Source: Microbacterium caowuchunii
GTDB taxonomy: Bacteria > Actinomycetota > Actinomycetes > Actinomycetales > Microbacteriaceae
DNA length: 64,000 nt
NCBI RefSeq assembly: GCF_008727755.1
Contig: NZ_CP044231.1
Span: 1,054,001 to 1,118,000 of the forward strand
Direction: 5' to 3'
Shown here: positions 1-7,980 of the stretch, piece after piece
How positions within the stretch are numbered: position 1 is the stretch's first letter
Layout of the letters: the number at the start of each line of letters is the position of its first letter
Notes under the pieces: model-generated
What the model was told of the DNA's origin: nothing
What the model saw: the letters and a program-made list of their open reading frames with translations, nothing else
Databases searched by the model: none
Program-made: the position numbers and the translations under genes

Positions 1-231
1 AACTGGTACTTCCCGCCCTCGTCGATCGTGGACGGTGCGCTGAACGAGAGCCCCACGCCCTACACCTGTCCGTGGAAGGGCGAATGCCAGTACTACAACG
101 TGGTGGTGGACGGCCGGGAGTCCGCCGACCTCGCGTGGGCGTATCCGCACCCGTTCCCCTCCGCGATCGATCGCGTCGGCGCGGACTTCTCCGGCTACGT
201 CGCGTTCGCCCCGGGCGTCCAGGTCTCGTGA
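1..231 (+). CDS. DUF427 domain protein, 3' end only
   Basis: The reading frame is open from the first base and encodes the last 76 residues of a protein whose 5' end lies before the window. The visible part contains the features I associate with DUF427 proteins: a CPWKGE segment, a YYNV strand, a WAYPHP motif and a terminal GYVAF strand. DUF427 proteins are small single-domain proteins of about 90-130 residues with no settled biochemical function. The gene ends 20 nt before the start of the downstream ABC importer, so it may share its transcript. Family assignment is from motif memory and is fairly secure; function is unknown. Confidence 0.72.
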   Translation, partial: NWYFPPSSIVDGALNESPTPYTCPWKGECQYYNVVVDGRESADLAWAYPHPFPSAIDRVGADFSGYVAFAPGVQVS

Positions 232-250
232 CCCGACGGACGGGACGCCG

Positions 251-1072
251 ATGATCGAATTCCGGGGCGTCAGCAAGGAGTTCCCCGGAGGGACGCAGGC
301 GGTGCGCGACTTCGATCTCGTCGTCCCCTCCCGCAAGACCACCGTCCTGGTGGGATCGTCCGGATGCGGCAAGACCACGCTGCTGAGGATGATCAACCGG
401 ATGGTGGAGCCCACCGCGGGGACGATCGAGATCGACGGCGAGGACGTGTCCGCCGGATCTCCGGTGCACCTGCGTCGCCGCATCGGCTACGTGATGCAGA
501 ACTCGGGGCTCCTGCCCCACTTCACCGTCGCCGACAACATCGCGACGGTGCCCGTCCTGAACGGGACGTCACGCCGCGACGCACGGCGCCGCGCACTGGA
601 ACTCATGGAGGTCGTCGGGCTGGACCGGACGATGGCCGACCGGTATCCCGCCCAGCTCTCCGGCGGGCAGCAGCAGCGCGTCGGAGTAGCGCGAGGGCTC
701 GCCGCGGACCCCAACATCCTCCTCATGGACGAGCCGTTCGGTGCGGTCGATCCGATCGTCCGGGCGGAGCTGCAGGAGGAACTCATCCGTCTGCAGCGCG
801 AACTCGACAAGACGATCGTGTTCGTCACGCACGATGTGGACGAGGCGTTCCTGCTGGGCGATCAGGTCGTGATCCTGGCCGCGGGCGCGCGGAAGCTCCA
901 GGTGGGCACGCCGAGCGAGATCACTGAGAACCCGGCGGACGACTTCGTCGCCGCCTTCATCGGCACCGACCGGGGCAAACGTGCCCTGCGTATCAAACAG
1001 ACCCCGAACGGTCCGGTCCTGGTGGACGGGGAGGGCCGTACGCAGGGGGCGCTGGTCGAGGACGGGGCATGA
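251..1072 (+). CDS. OpuC/ProU-type compatible-solute ABC importer, ATPase
   Basis: This 273-residue protein is the ATP-hydrolysing subunit of a quaternary-amine (glycine betaine, choline or proline type) importer. Walker A GSSGCGKTT lies at residues 35-43, the signature LSGGQQQR near 136, Walker B ILLMDEP near 157 and the switch histidine in VTHD near 192. OpuCA and ProV proteins usually run to 380-400 residues because a tandem CBS domain follows the ATPase core. Here the chain stops after about 30 extra residues, so the usual ionic-strength sensor is missing. The TGA stop is one base from the GTG of the first permease, and two permeases and a binding lipoprotein follow in the same direction. 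Substrate is inferred from the operon as a whole. Confidence 0.88.
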   Translation: MIEFRGVSKEFPGGTQAVRDFDLVVPSRKTTVLVGSSGCGKTTLLRMINRMVEPTAGTIEIDGEDVSAGSPVHLRRRIGYVMQNSGLLPHFTVADNIATVPVLNGTSRRDARRRALELMEVVGLDRTMADRYPAQLSGGQQQRVGVARGLAADPNILLMDEPFGAVDPIVRAELQEELIRLQRELDKTIVFVTHDVDEAFLLGDQVVILAAGARKLQVGTPSEITENPADDFVAAFIGTDRGKRALRIKQTPNGPVLVDGEGRTQGALVEDGA

Positions 1073-1073
1073 G

Positions 1074-1760
1074 GTGACCTGGGTCCTCGCGAACCTCGAT
1101 CTGATCGCGCAGCTGATGGGGGAGCACCTGCGCCAGAGCGTGATCGCCGTCCTCCTCGGTCTGGTCCTGTCCATCCCGCTCGGCTGGGTGGCGTGGCGCT
1201 ACCGGCTCCTGCGCGGCTGGGTCATCACCGTCACCGGGCTGCTCTACACGATCCCCTCCCTGGCGCTGCTCATCCTGCTGCCGACCGCGCTCGGCTACCG
1301 CATCCCGACCGAGTTCAACCTCGTCGTCGGGCTGACGATCTACGCCGTCGCGATCATGACCCGCGCGGTCACCGACGGACTGGACTCGGTGGATCCCGAC
1401 CTCCGGCAGGCGGCGACCGCGCTCGGTTACGGCGGCCTGCGGCGCTTCTTCGCCGTCGACCTGCCGCTGTCCGGCCCGGTGATCCTGGCGGGCCTGCGGG
1501 TCACCTCGGTCAGCACGATCTCCCTCGCCACCGTCGGCATCCTGGTCGGCGTGACGAATCTCGGCTACCTGTTCACCAACGGGCTGCAGCGCCGGATCAT
1601 CGAGGAGGTCCTCGCCGGGATCGTCGCCGTCGTCGTCCTCGCCCTGATCATCGACGTCCTGCTCGTGATCGCCGGACGCCTGCTGATGCCCTGGACGCGG
1701 CGGGTGCGCGCGAAGCGACCGGCACGGGTCGCCCCCGCGGCGTCGGAGGTCGCCGCATGA
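1074..1760 (+). CDS. compatible-solute ABC importer permease 1
   Basis: A 228-residue inner-membrane permease of the OpuCB/ProW type with about five to six hydrophobic segments. The cytoplasmic coupling loop (EAA-like, ATALGYGGLRRFF around residues 116-128) docks onto the ATPase. I chose the GTG at 1074 because it follows the ATPase stop by one base. An in-frame ATG further upstream at 981 would place about 30 arginine-rich residues before the first membrane span and would lie inside the ATPase gene. The 3' end overlaps the next permease by ATGA. Paired permeases in one operon are typical of the OpuC type with two different membrane subunits, in contrast to the single ProW. Confidence 0.85.
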   Translation: MTWVLANLDLIAQLMGEHLRQSVIAVLLGLVLSIPLGWVAWRYRLLRGWVITVTGLLYTIPSLALLILLPTALGYRIPTEFNLVVGLTIYAVAIMTRAVTDGLDSVDPDLRQAATALGYGGLRRFFAVDLPLSGPVILAGLRVTSVSTISLATVGILVGVTNLGYLFTNGLQRRIIEEVLAGIVAVVVLALIIDVLLVIAGRLLMPWTRRVRAKRPARVAPAASEVAA

Positions 1761-2473
1761 ACGTGTTCTGGGACGCCCTGGCATGGCTCGTGTCGCCCGA
1801 GCAGTACACCGGCAACGCCGCCCTGCAGATCCTGCTCGCCCAGCAGCTCGCGTACACCGCCGTCGCCGTCGTCATCGCCGCGCTCATCGCGGTGCCGTTG
1901 GGCTGGTACATCGGCCACACCGGGCGCGGCCGCGAGATCGCGGTCGCCGTCTCCGGGGCTGCCCGCGCGGTGCCGTCCTTCGGTCTTCTCGTCCTCCTGG
2001 TGCTCCTGTTCGGTGTGCTGCACAAGCCCGAGGCCGCCGTGGTGACCTTCGTCATCCTCGGCATCCCGTCCCTCCTCGCCGGCGCCTACACGGGCCTCGA
2101 GGCCATCGACCGCCGGGTCATCGATGCGGCGCGGGCCATGGGGATGACCGAATGGCAGATCCTCTGGCGTGTCGAGGTTCCGCTCGGGCTGCCGTTGCTC
2201 GTCGGAGGGCTGCGCGCGGCCGTCCTGCAGGTCGTCGCCACCGTCACGATCGCCGCCTACGTCGGTCTCGGCGGGCTCGGGCTGCCGATCATCCAGGGCA
2301 TCCCGCTGCGCCGCATCGACCAGGTCCTCGGCGGAGCCATCGCGGTGGCACTGCTCGCCTTCCTGCTGGACGCCCTCTTCGGGATGCTCCAGCGCGCCGC
2401 CGTCCCGCACGGGGTACGTGCGGCCGCGGCCCCGTCCACCGCCCGCCGCCGCCCGTTGGCGGCCGCCGCATGA
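1757..2473 (+). CDS. compatible-solute ABC importer permease 2
   Basis: The second membrane subunit, 238 residues, of the OpuCD/ProW type. It starts at an ATG sharing ATGA with the stop of permease 1, so translation is coupled. The EAA-like loop (ARAMGMTEWQILWRVEVPLG) occurs near residues 124-143, followed by hydrophobic segments that end in GLGLPIIQG, a run I associate with this permease family. The C-terminal tail is rich in Ala, Pro and Arg and probably cytoplasmic. Together with permease 1 it would form the heterodimeric channel through which the solute handed over by the lipoprotein enters the cell. Confidence 0.85.
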   Translation: MNVFWDALAWLVSPEQYTGNAALQILLAQQLAYTAVAVVIAALIAVPLGWYIGHTGRGREIAVAVSGAARAVPSFGLLVLLVLLFGVLHKPEAAVVTFVILGIPSLLAGAYTGLEAIDRRVIDAARAMGMTEWQILWRVEVPLGLPLLVGGLRAAVLQVVATVTIAAYVGLGGLGLPIIQGIPLRRIDQVLGGAIAVALLAFLLDALFGMLQRAAVPHGVRAAAAPSTARRRPLAAAA

Positions 2474-2511
2474 ACCGCCTCCGTCTTTCCCGTCCATCTG
2501 AGAGGAACACC

Positions 2512-3426
2512 ATGTCCACAGCATTCCGTCGTCGCGCCGCCCTCACCGCGGCCGCGACCGCAACCGCCGCGCTCCTGCTGGCCGGATGCGCATCGAACAA
2601 TCCGCTCGAGGAGGGCGGCTCCGCCGAGGCGCCCGAGGCCGGCACCATCGTCGTCGGGTCGCAGGACTACTACTCGAACGAGATCATCGCCGAGATCTAC
2701 GCCCAGGCCCTCGAGGACGCCGGCTTCACCGTGGAGCGTCAGTTCACGATCGGGCAGCGCGACGCGTACATGCCCGAGCTCGAGAGCGGCGCGATCACCC
2801 TCTTCCCGGAGTACACCGGCAACCTGCTGCAGTACTTCGACGAGGACACCACCGCACGTTCGTCGGACGAGGTCTACGAGGCGCTCCAGGATGCGCTGCC
2901 CGAGGGGCTGACGGTGCTCGACCAGGCCACCGCCAGCGACCAGGACTCGTACACGGTGACCGCGGACTTCGCCGACGAGTACCAGCTGACATCGATCGCC
3001 GATCTCGCGGAGGTCACCGTGCCCCTCACCCTCGGCGGACCGCCCGAGCTCGAGGAGCGCCCCTACGGCCCGTCGGGGCTGAAGGACACCTACGGAGTGG
3101 ACGTCGCCTTCCAGGCGACCGGGACCACGACCGTGGAGGATCTCGTCGCCGGCACCGTGAACGTCGCGAACGTGTTCACGGCGGATCCGCGCATCCAGAC
3201 GGAGGATCTGGTGGTCCTCGAGGACCCGGAGGCGCTCTTCCTCGCGTCGAACGTCGTGCCCGTGGTCAACGCGGACGTCGCCGACGAGATCGCCGACGTG
3301 ATCAACGCGGTGAGCGCCAAGCTCACGCCGGAGGCGCTCGTGGCCCTGAACGTGCAGAGCACGGTGGACAAGGAGCAGCCGAAGGCGATCGCCGAGAAGT
3401 GGCTGGCCGACAACGGTCTGAGCTGA
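2512..3426 (+). CDS. compatible-solute binding lipoprotein (OpuCC/ProX-like)
   Basis: This 304-residue protein is the extracytoplasmic solute receptor of the importer. Its N-terminus is an arginine-rich start, an alanine/leucine core and a lipobox LAGC, so Cys26 should be lipidated and the protein anchored outside the membrane. The mature part has a type-II binding-protein pattern: TIVVGSQDYYSNEIIAEIYAQ at the start, PELESGAITLFPEYTGNLL in the middle and a closing WLADNGLS. I chose the ATG at 2512 because AGAGGAAC precedes it at good spacing. An ATG at 2470 overlapping the previous stop is possible but would spoil the signal peptide. Betaine, choline or carnitine are plausible substrates; the sequence does not decide among them. 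Confidence 0.88.
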   Translation: MSTAFRRRAALTAAATATAALLLAGCASNNPLEEGGSAEAPEAGTIVVGSQDYYSNEIIAEIYAQALEDAGFTVERQFTIGQRDAYMPELESGAITLFPEYTGNLLQYFDEDTTARSSDEVYEALQDALPEGLTVLDQATASDQDSYTVTADFADEYQLTSIADLAEVTVPLTLGGPPELEERPYGPSGLKDTYGVDVAFQATGTTTVEDLVAGTVNVANVFTADPRIQTEDLVVLEDPEALFLASNVVPVVNADVADEIADVINAVSAKLTPEALVALNVQSTVDKEQPKAIAEKWLADNGLS

Positions 3427-3429
3427 CCT

Positions 3430-3473
3430 GAAGGAGAGGACCACCTCGCCGTCGCGACGTGGTCCTCTCCTTC
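3430..3473 (+). terminator. terminator of the solute-importer operon
   Basis: A perfect 15-bp inverted repeat (arms 3430-3444 and 3459-3473, GAAGGAGAGGACCAC and its complement, 14-nt loop) follows the binding-protein stop by 3 nt. There is no long T-tract, as is usual in high-GC actinobacteria. Confidence 0.85.
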
Positions 3474-3501
3474 GCCGTCTGACGCGGTGTGCGGGCTCCC
3501 G

Positions 3502-3507
3502 TAGCCT
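3502..3507 (+). promoter_or_regulatory. -10 box of the ABC-F gene
   Basis: TAGCCT ends 7 nt before the ATG at 3515, so the transcript should start at or within a base or two of the start codon. A GGAGGGG run lies in the spacer. Confidence 0.5.
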
Positions 3508-3514
3508 GGAGGGG

Positions 3515-5308
3515 ATGGCACATCTTCTCGGGGCCGAGGCCCTGCACCTGGAATACCCGACCCGCGTGGTTTTCGACTCCGTCTCGCTGGGGGTCAACGA
3601 GGGCGACCGCATCGGCATCGTCGGACGAAACGGCGACGGCAAGTCGAGCCTCATGGCGATGCTCGCCGGGCGCCGCGAACCCAACAGCGGACGGGTCACG
3701 ACCCGCGGCGGCGTCCAGATCGGGGTGCTCGATCAGGCGGACACGCTCGACGACGACGACACCGTCGGGCATGCCATCGTCGGAGACGCCCTGGAGCACG
3801 AATGGGCCGGGCAGGCCCGCGTCCGTGACGTGATCTCCGGTCTCGTGGGCGACCTCCCCTGGGATGCGCGTCTGGGCACCCTCTCCGGCGGTCAGCGGCG
3901 CCGGGTCGCGCTCGCGCGTCTGCTCGCGGGGGACTGGGACGTGATCGCGCTCGACGAGCCCACCAACCACCTCGACGTGGAGGGCATCGCCTGGCTCGCC
4001 GAACACCTGAAGCGCCGTTGGTCCGCCAACTCCGGCGGACTGCTCGTGGTCACCCACGACCGCTGGTTCCTGGACGAGGTGTGCACCGTCACCTGGGAGG
4101 TGCACGACCGGATCGTCGAGCCGTTCGACGGCGGATACGCGGCGTACATCCTGCAGCGCGTCGAGCGTGACCGGCAGTCCGCGGCGATCGAGGCGCGCCG
4201 CCAGAACCTCGCCCGCAAGGAACTCGCCTGGCTGAGGCGCGGCGCACCCGCGCGCACCAGCAAGCCGAAGTTCCGCATCGACGCCGCGAACGCCCTCATC
4301 GCGGACGTCCCGGAGATCCGCGACCCCGTGTCGTTGCAGTCGCTGGCGGTGTCCCGCCTGGGCAAGGACGTCGTCGACCTGCTCGACGTGTCGGTGTCCT
4401 ACGGTGACCGCGAGGTGCTGCGGGACGTGGAGTGGCGGATCGCGCCGGGCGAGCGCACCGGCATCCTCGGCGTCAACGGCGCGGGGAAATCGACCTTGCT
4501 CGGACTCGTCGCGGGAACGGTCGAAGCGACCGCAGGGCGCGTCAAGCGCGGGAAGACCGTCAAGGTCGCCACGCTGTCGCAGCAGATGGACGAGCTCGAC
4601 GAGCACATGGACAAGCCGGTCCGCGTCGTGATCTCGGAGCTGCGCACCAGCTACACGATCGGTTCCGGATCGAAGGCGCAGGACCTCACGCCCGGCCAGT
4701 TGCTGGAACGGATGGGGTTCTCCTCCACGCAGCTGTCGACGCCCGTGCGGGACCTCTCCGGGGGCCAGAAGCGCCGGTTGCAGCTGCTGCTGATCCTCCT
4801 CGACCAGCCCAACGTGCTGATCCTCGATGAGCCGACCAACGACCTGGACACCGACATGCTGGCGGCCATCGAGGATCTGCTCGACTCGTGGGCGGGGACG
4901 CTCATCGTGGTCTCGCACGACCGGTACTTCCTCGAGCGCGTGACCGACCAGCAGTACGCGATCCTCGACGGCCGCCTGCGACACCTTCCCGGCGGCGTGG
5001 AGGAGTATCTCCGGCTGCGCCGTGATCAGCCGCGCGCGGCCGCCGTCCGCGAGAGCGCGGCGGATGCTGCCGGCACCGCTACCCTCGGCGGGGCGGAGCT
5101 GCGGGCCGCGCAGAAGGAGATCTCCGCGATCGAGCGGCGTCTGGCGAAGCTCGCGGATCAGATCCGCAGCCGCCGTGACGCGCTCGCCGACCGCGACCAG
5201 TCCGACTACACCGGGCTCGCGGACGAGATGGCAGCGATCGGCCAGCTGGAACGGGAGAGCGAAGAGCTCGAGGAGCGCTGGTTGGAGCTCGGCGAGCAGA
5301 TCGGCTGA
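3515..5308 (+). CDS. ABC-F family ATPase, Uup-like
   Basis: A 597-residue soluble protein with two ABC cassettes and no membrane segments, the architecture of ABC-F translation factors. Cassette 1 has Walker A GRNGDGKSS (37-45), signature LSGGQRRRVALARLL near 122 and Walker B ALDEPTNHLD near 148. Cassette 2 has GVNGAGKST near 319 and LSGGQKRRLQ near 415, followed by LILDEPTNDLD. A linker of the P-site tRNA interaction type joins them, and the final 70 residues form a charged coiled coil (QKEISAIERRLAKLADQIRSR), as in Uup. ABC-F proteins act on the ribosome, resolving stalls or protecting against antibiotics. The Uup-like tail favours a housekeeping role. It is convergent with the next gene. 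Confidence 0.9.
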   Translation: MAHLLGAEALHLEYPTRVVFDSVSLGVNEGDRIGIVGRNGDGKSSLMAMLAGRREPNSGRVTTRGGVQIGVLDQADTLDDDDTVGHAIVGDALEHEWAGQARVRDVISGLVGDLPWDARLGTLSGGQRRRVALARLLAGDWDVIALDEPTNHLDVEGIAWLAEHLKRRWSANSGGLLVVTHDRWFLDEVCTVTWEVHDRIVEPFDGGYAAYILQRVERDRQSAAIEARRQNLARKELAWLRRGAPARTSKPKFRIDAANALIADVPEIRDPVSLQSLAVSRLGKDVVDLLDVSVSYGDREVLRDVEWRIAPGERTGILGVNGAGKSTLLGLVAGTVEATAGRVKRGKTVKVATLSQQMDELDEHMDKPVRVVISELRTSYTIGSGSKAQDLTPGQLLERMGFSSTQLSTPVRDLSGGQKRRLQLLLILLDQPNVLILDEPTNDLDTDMLAAIEDLLDSWAGTLIVVSHDRYFLERVTDQQYAILDGRLRHLPGGVEEYLRLRRDQPRAAAVRESAADAAGTATLGGAELRAAQKEISAIERRLAKLADQIRSRRDALADRDQSDYTGLADEMAAIGQLERESEELEERWLELGEQIG

Positions 5309-5323
5309 GCAGCAGCGCCGCGC

Positions 5324-5860
5324 TCAGTGCAGGAGGAGCTCGAGGATGACGACCAGCAATCCCAGCATCGCCGTGCCGATCGCCCCGAGCAGCCGGAGCC
5401 AGACGGGCGCCCCGGTGCGGGTGTAGGCCGAGAGGCCGAGCAGGAACAGCATGACGAAGGTGGTGTTCGTCGCGATGTCCGACAGCTCGTCCGTGTCGTG
5501 CACGGTGAAGGACGCCATGACCATCGCCAGAGTCGTCGGCACCCCGGAGTAGAGCATGCCCAGCGAATGCCGGAAGGCGCTCGCCGTCGCCGGCCCCAGC
5601 CGGTGGGTGCCGTGGTCGGACAGGGTGTGCGCGAACACGTGCGCGAGGTAGAAGACGATCAGTGACGCGACCGACGTGATCAGGAGATCCGATACCGAGC
5701 CGTGCTCGGCGGCGATGTTGATCAGGCTCGTGTAGACGATGAGGCCGTAGACGGCCACAGGGGTCCGGAACCGGAGATCGAACCAGCGGTGCCACGCGGC
5801 CTGGCGCGGCGTCGTCTCCGGCACGTCGTCCCCGGCGGTACCGGCCTGCACATCGCTCAT
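5324..5860 (-). CDS. small integral membrane protein, function unknown
   Basis: A 178-residue protein with about five hydrophobic helices (roughly residues 35-55, 58-80, 93-115, 127-145 and 150-177) behind a 30-residue polar N-terminus. Scattered histidines (HVFAHTLSDHGTHR, FRHS) lie between helices 2 and 3. I do not recognise a characterised family. Its start shares ATGA with the stop of the upstream MarR gene, so the two form one operon and the membrane protein may be the regulated target or partner of that regulator. Stress or permeability functions are common for such pairs, but that is inference only. Confidence 0.75.
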   Translation of the reverse strand: MSDVQAGTAGDDVPETTPRQAAWHRWFDLRFRTPVAVYGLIVYTSLINIAAEHGSVSDLLITSVASLIVFYLAHVFAHTLSDHGTHRLGPATASAFRHSLGMLYSGVPTTLAMVMASFTVHDTDELSDIATNTTFVMLFLLGLSAYTRTGAPVWLRLLGAIGTAMLGLLVVILELLLH

Positions 5861-6354
5861 TGGTCGAACCCCAGGGATAGTTTGCGAAGCAGAGCCGCCA
5901 GACGTTCGCGGTCGCTGCGGGAGATGCGCTGGAGGAGCACCGCTTCCGCATCCACCAGCCGCGTGATGGCGGCGTCGACCCGCGTGCGGCCCTCCTCCGT
6001 CAGGATGACGAGGATGCTGCGGCCGTCGCCGGGGTCCGCCTCCCGGCGCACGAGACGCCGGCCGACGAGCCGGTCGATGCGGTTGGTCATCGTCCCGCTG
6101 GACACCAGCGTCTGCTGGAGCAGTTGTTTCGGACTCAGCTGGAAGGGTTCACCGGAGCGGCGGAGGGCGGACAGCACATCCCATTCCCACGGCTCCAGGT
6201 CGCTGCGCCGGAAGGCGTCGCGCCGCGCACGGTCCAGGTGCCGGGAGAGCCGGTCCACGCGGGACAGCACCTCGAGGGGGGAGAAATCCAGGTCGGGCCG
6301 CTGGGTCATCCACGAGCCGACGATCCGGTCGACTTCGTCGGACTCATGCGCCAT
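5857..6354 (-). CDS. MarR family transcriptional regulator
   Basis: A 165-residue dimeric winged-helix repressor or activator. The winged helix is visible as LSPKQLLQQTLVSSGTMTNR (recognition helix), then LVGRRLVRREADPGDGRS, whose DPGDGR turn is the conserved MarR wing. Long N- and C-terminal helices flank it for dimerisation. It begins 6 nt downstream of a GATAAT box, so its mRNA is probably leaderless, and its end overlaps the membrane-protein gene by 4 nt. MarR proteins often bind their own promoter, so autoregulation is likely. The ligand is unknown; phenolics, antibiotics and oxidants are typical for the family. Confidence 0.88.
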   Translation of the reverse strand: MAHESDEVDRIVGSWMTQRPDLDFSPLEVLSRVDRLSRHLDRARRDAFRRSDLEPWEWDVLSALRRSGEPFQLSPKQLLQQTLVSSGTMTNRIDRLVGRRLVRREADPGDGRSILVILTEEGRTRVDAAITRLVDAEAVLLQRISRSDRERLAALLRKLSLGFDQ

Positions 6355-6360
6355 GGTCTC

Positions 6361-6366
6361 ATTATC
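6361..6366 (-). promoter_or_regulatory. -10 box of the MarR/membrane-protein operon
   Basis: Read on the minus strand this is GATAAT, followed by 6 nt and the ATG at 6354. The spacing fits leaderless transcription. Confidence 0.55.
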
Positions 6367-6437
6367 GAGGTCCGCGCGCGCCGGTGCGAGCCACGAGGGG
6401 ATGGCAGACTGGAAGAGGTCGCCCTCGGAGGCGATGG

Positions 6438-6509
6438 TCCGCCGTGGTGTAATGGCAGCACGACAGCCTTTGGAGCTGTTAGGTCTAGGTTCGAATCCTG
6501 GCGGCGGAG
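6438..6509 (+). tRNA. tRNA-Gln (UUG anticodon)
   Basis: The 72-nt cloverleaf folds with acceptor TCCGCCG/CGGCGGA, discriminator G at 6509, anticodon stem ACAGC/GCTGT with loop CTTTGGA giving anticodon UUG, and T-arm GTTCGAATC. CCA is not encoded. The glmU start codon begins at 6511, one base after the discriminator, so the tRNA and the mRNA are almost certainly co-transcribed and separated by 3' processing. Confidence 0.95.
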
Positions 6510-6510
6510 C

Positions 6511-7980
6511 ATGTCAGAAGCGAACACCCCTCCGCTCGCCGTCATCGTCCTCGCCGCGGGGCAGGGGACGCGGATGCGTTCCCGGTTGCCCAAGGTGCTG
6601 CACGTGATCGGCGGACGTCCGCTCATCGGTCACGTTCTGAACACCGCCGCGGCGTTGTCCCCGGCCGGGATCGCGGTGGTGGTCCGCCACGAGCGGGACA
6701 CCGTCGCGCGCACGGTCGGTGAGCTCTCCCCGGACGCCGTGGTGGTCGACCAGGACGAGGTGCCGGGCACCGGGCGGGCGGTCGAGCTCGGTCTCGCCGG
6801 CCTCGGCGACTTCTCCGGCGACGTGCTCGTGCTGAGCGCCGATGTGCCGCTGCTCGAGCCGGAAACCCTCACCGGCCTCGTCCGCACGCACCGGGAGCGC
6901 TCCGCATCCGTCACCCTGCTGAGCGCCGTGCTGCCGGATCCGACCGGATACGGCCGGGTCCTCCGCGACGCCTCCGGCGACGTGGAGCGGATCGTGGAGC
7001 AGAAGGACGCGACCGACCACGAAGCGGAGGTCTCGGAGATCAACGCCGGCGTGTACGTCTTCCGCGCCGAGACCCTCCGCCGCCACCTCCCGGCCGTCAG
7101 CCAGGACAACGCGCAGGGTGAGAAGTACCTCACGGACGTGATCGGCCTCGCCCGGCGTGCGGGGGAGCGCATCGCCGTGTGCATCGCCCCCGATCCGGCC
7201 ACCGCCCTCGGCGTGAACGACCGGGTGCAGCTGGCCGAGGCCGCCCGCCTGCTCAACGCCCGCACGGTGCGTCGCTGGCAGGTCGCGGGCGTGAGCGTGC
7301 TCGATCCGGCGGCGACCTGGATCGACGTCGACGCGACGCTCGAGCCCGACGTCACGGTGCTGCCGGGCAGCTACATCCTGGGAACGACCACGATCGCCGC
7401 CGGCGCGACCATCGGCCCGGACACGAGCCTGCAGGACTGCGAGGTCGGGGCGGATGCCGTCGTCCGCCGCACGGACGCCACCCTCGCCGTCATCGGGGCG
7501 AACGCCAGCGTCGGACCGTTCTCCTACCTGCGGGCGGGGACCGTCCTCGCCGAGGGAGGGAAGATCGGCACGTTCGTGGAGACCAAGAACTCCACGATCG
7601 GGGCGGGGAGCAAGGTGCCGCACCTGTCCTACGTCGGTGACACGACGATCGGTCGCGGGGTGAACCTGGGCGCCGGGGCGATCACCGCGAACTACGACGA
7701 CATCGCCAAGCACCGCACCGAGATCGGCGACGAGGTGCACACGGGCTCGCATAACGTGTTCGTCGCGCCGGTTAGGATTGGAGACGGCGCGAAAACCGGT
7801 GCCGGTGCGGTCGTCCGCAAGGATGTCCCGGCCGGGGCCCTGGCTTTGAGCGTCGCCCCTCAGCGCAACGTCGAGGGGTGGGTCGAGAACAACAGACCGG
7901 GCACCCCCGCGGCGGATGCGGCGAAACGGGCCCGGTCGGCACAGGAATCGGGCGATGGCACGCAAAGACAAGACGGTTGA
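6511..7980 (+). CDS. glmU: bifunctional UDP-GlcNAc pyrophosphorylase / GlcN-1-P acetyltransferase
   Basis: This 489-residue enzyme acetylates glucosamine-1-phosphate and then couples it to UTP to make UDP-GlcNAc, the precursor of peptidoglycan and, in actinobacteria, mycothiol. The N-terminal uridylyltransferase carries LAAGQGTRMRSRLPKVLH (residues 13-30), then a QDEVPGTG nucleotide loop and EINAGVYVF. The C-terminal left-handed beta-helix of hexapeptide repeats (IGPDTSL, VGPFSYLRAG, IGTFVETKNS, NLGAGAITANYDD) is the acetyltransferase. The only reasonable start is the ATG at 6511, immediately behind tRNA-Gln, which leaves no room for a ribosome binding site outside the tRNA. The 3' end overlaps prs by 26 nt. 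Confidence 0.96.
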   Translation: MSEANTPPLAVIVLAAGQGTRMRSRLPKVLHVIGGRPLIGHVLNTAAALSPAGIAVVVRHERDTVARTVGELSPDAVVVDQDEVPGTGRAVELGLAGLGDFSGDVLVLSADVPLLEPETLTGLVRTHRERSASVTLLSAVLPDPTGYGRVLRDASGDVERIVEQKDATDHEAEVSEINAGVYVFRAETLRRHLPAVSQDNAQGEKYLTDVIGLARRAGERIAVCIAPDPATALGVNDRVQLAEAARLLNARTVRRWQVAGVSVLDPAATWIDVDATLEPDVTVLPGSYILGTTTIAAGATIGPDTSLQDCEVGADAVVRRTDATLAVIGANASVGPFSYLRAGTVLAEGGKIGTFVETKNSTIGAGSKVPHLSYVGDTTIGRGVNLGAGAITANYDDIAKHRTEIGDEVHTGSHNVFVAPVRIGDGAKTGAGAVVRKDVPAGALALSVAPQRNVEGWVENNRPGTPAADAAKRARSAQESGDGTQRQDG

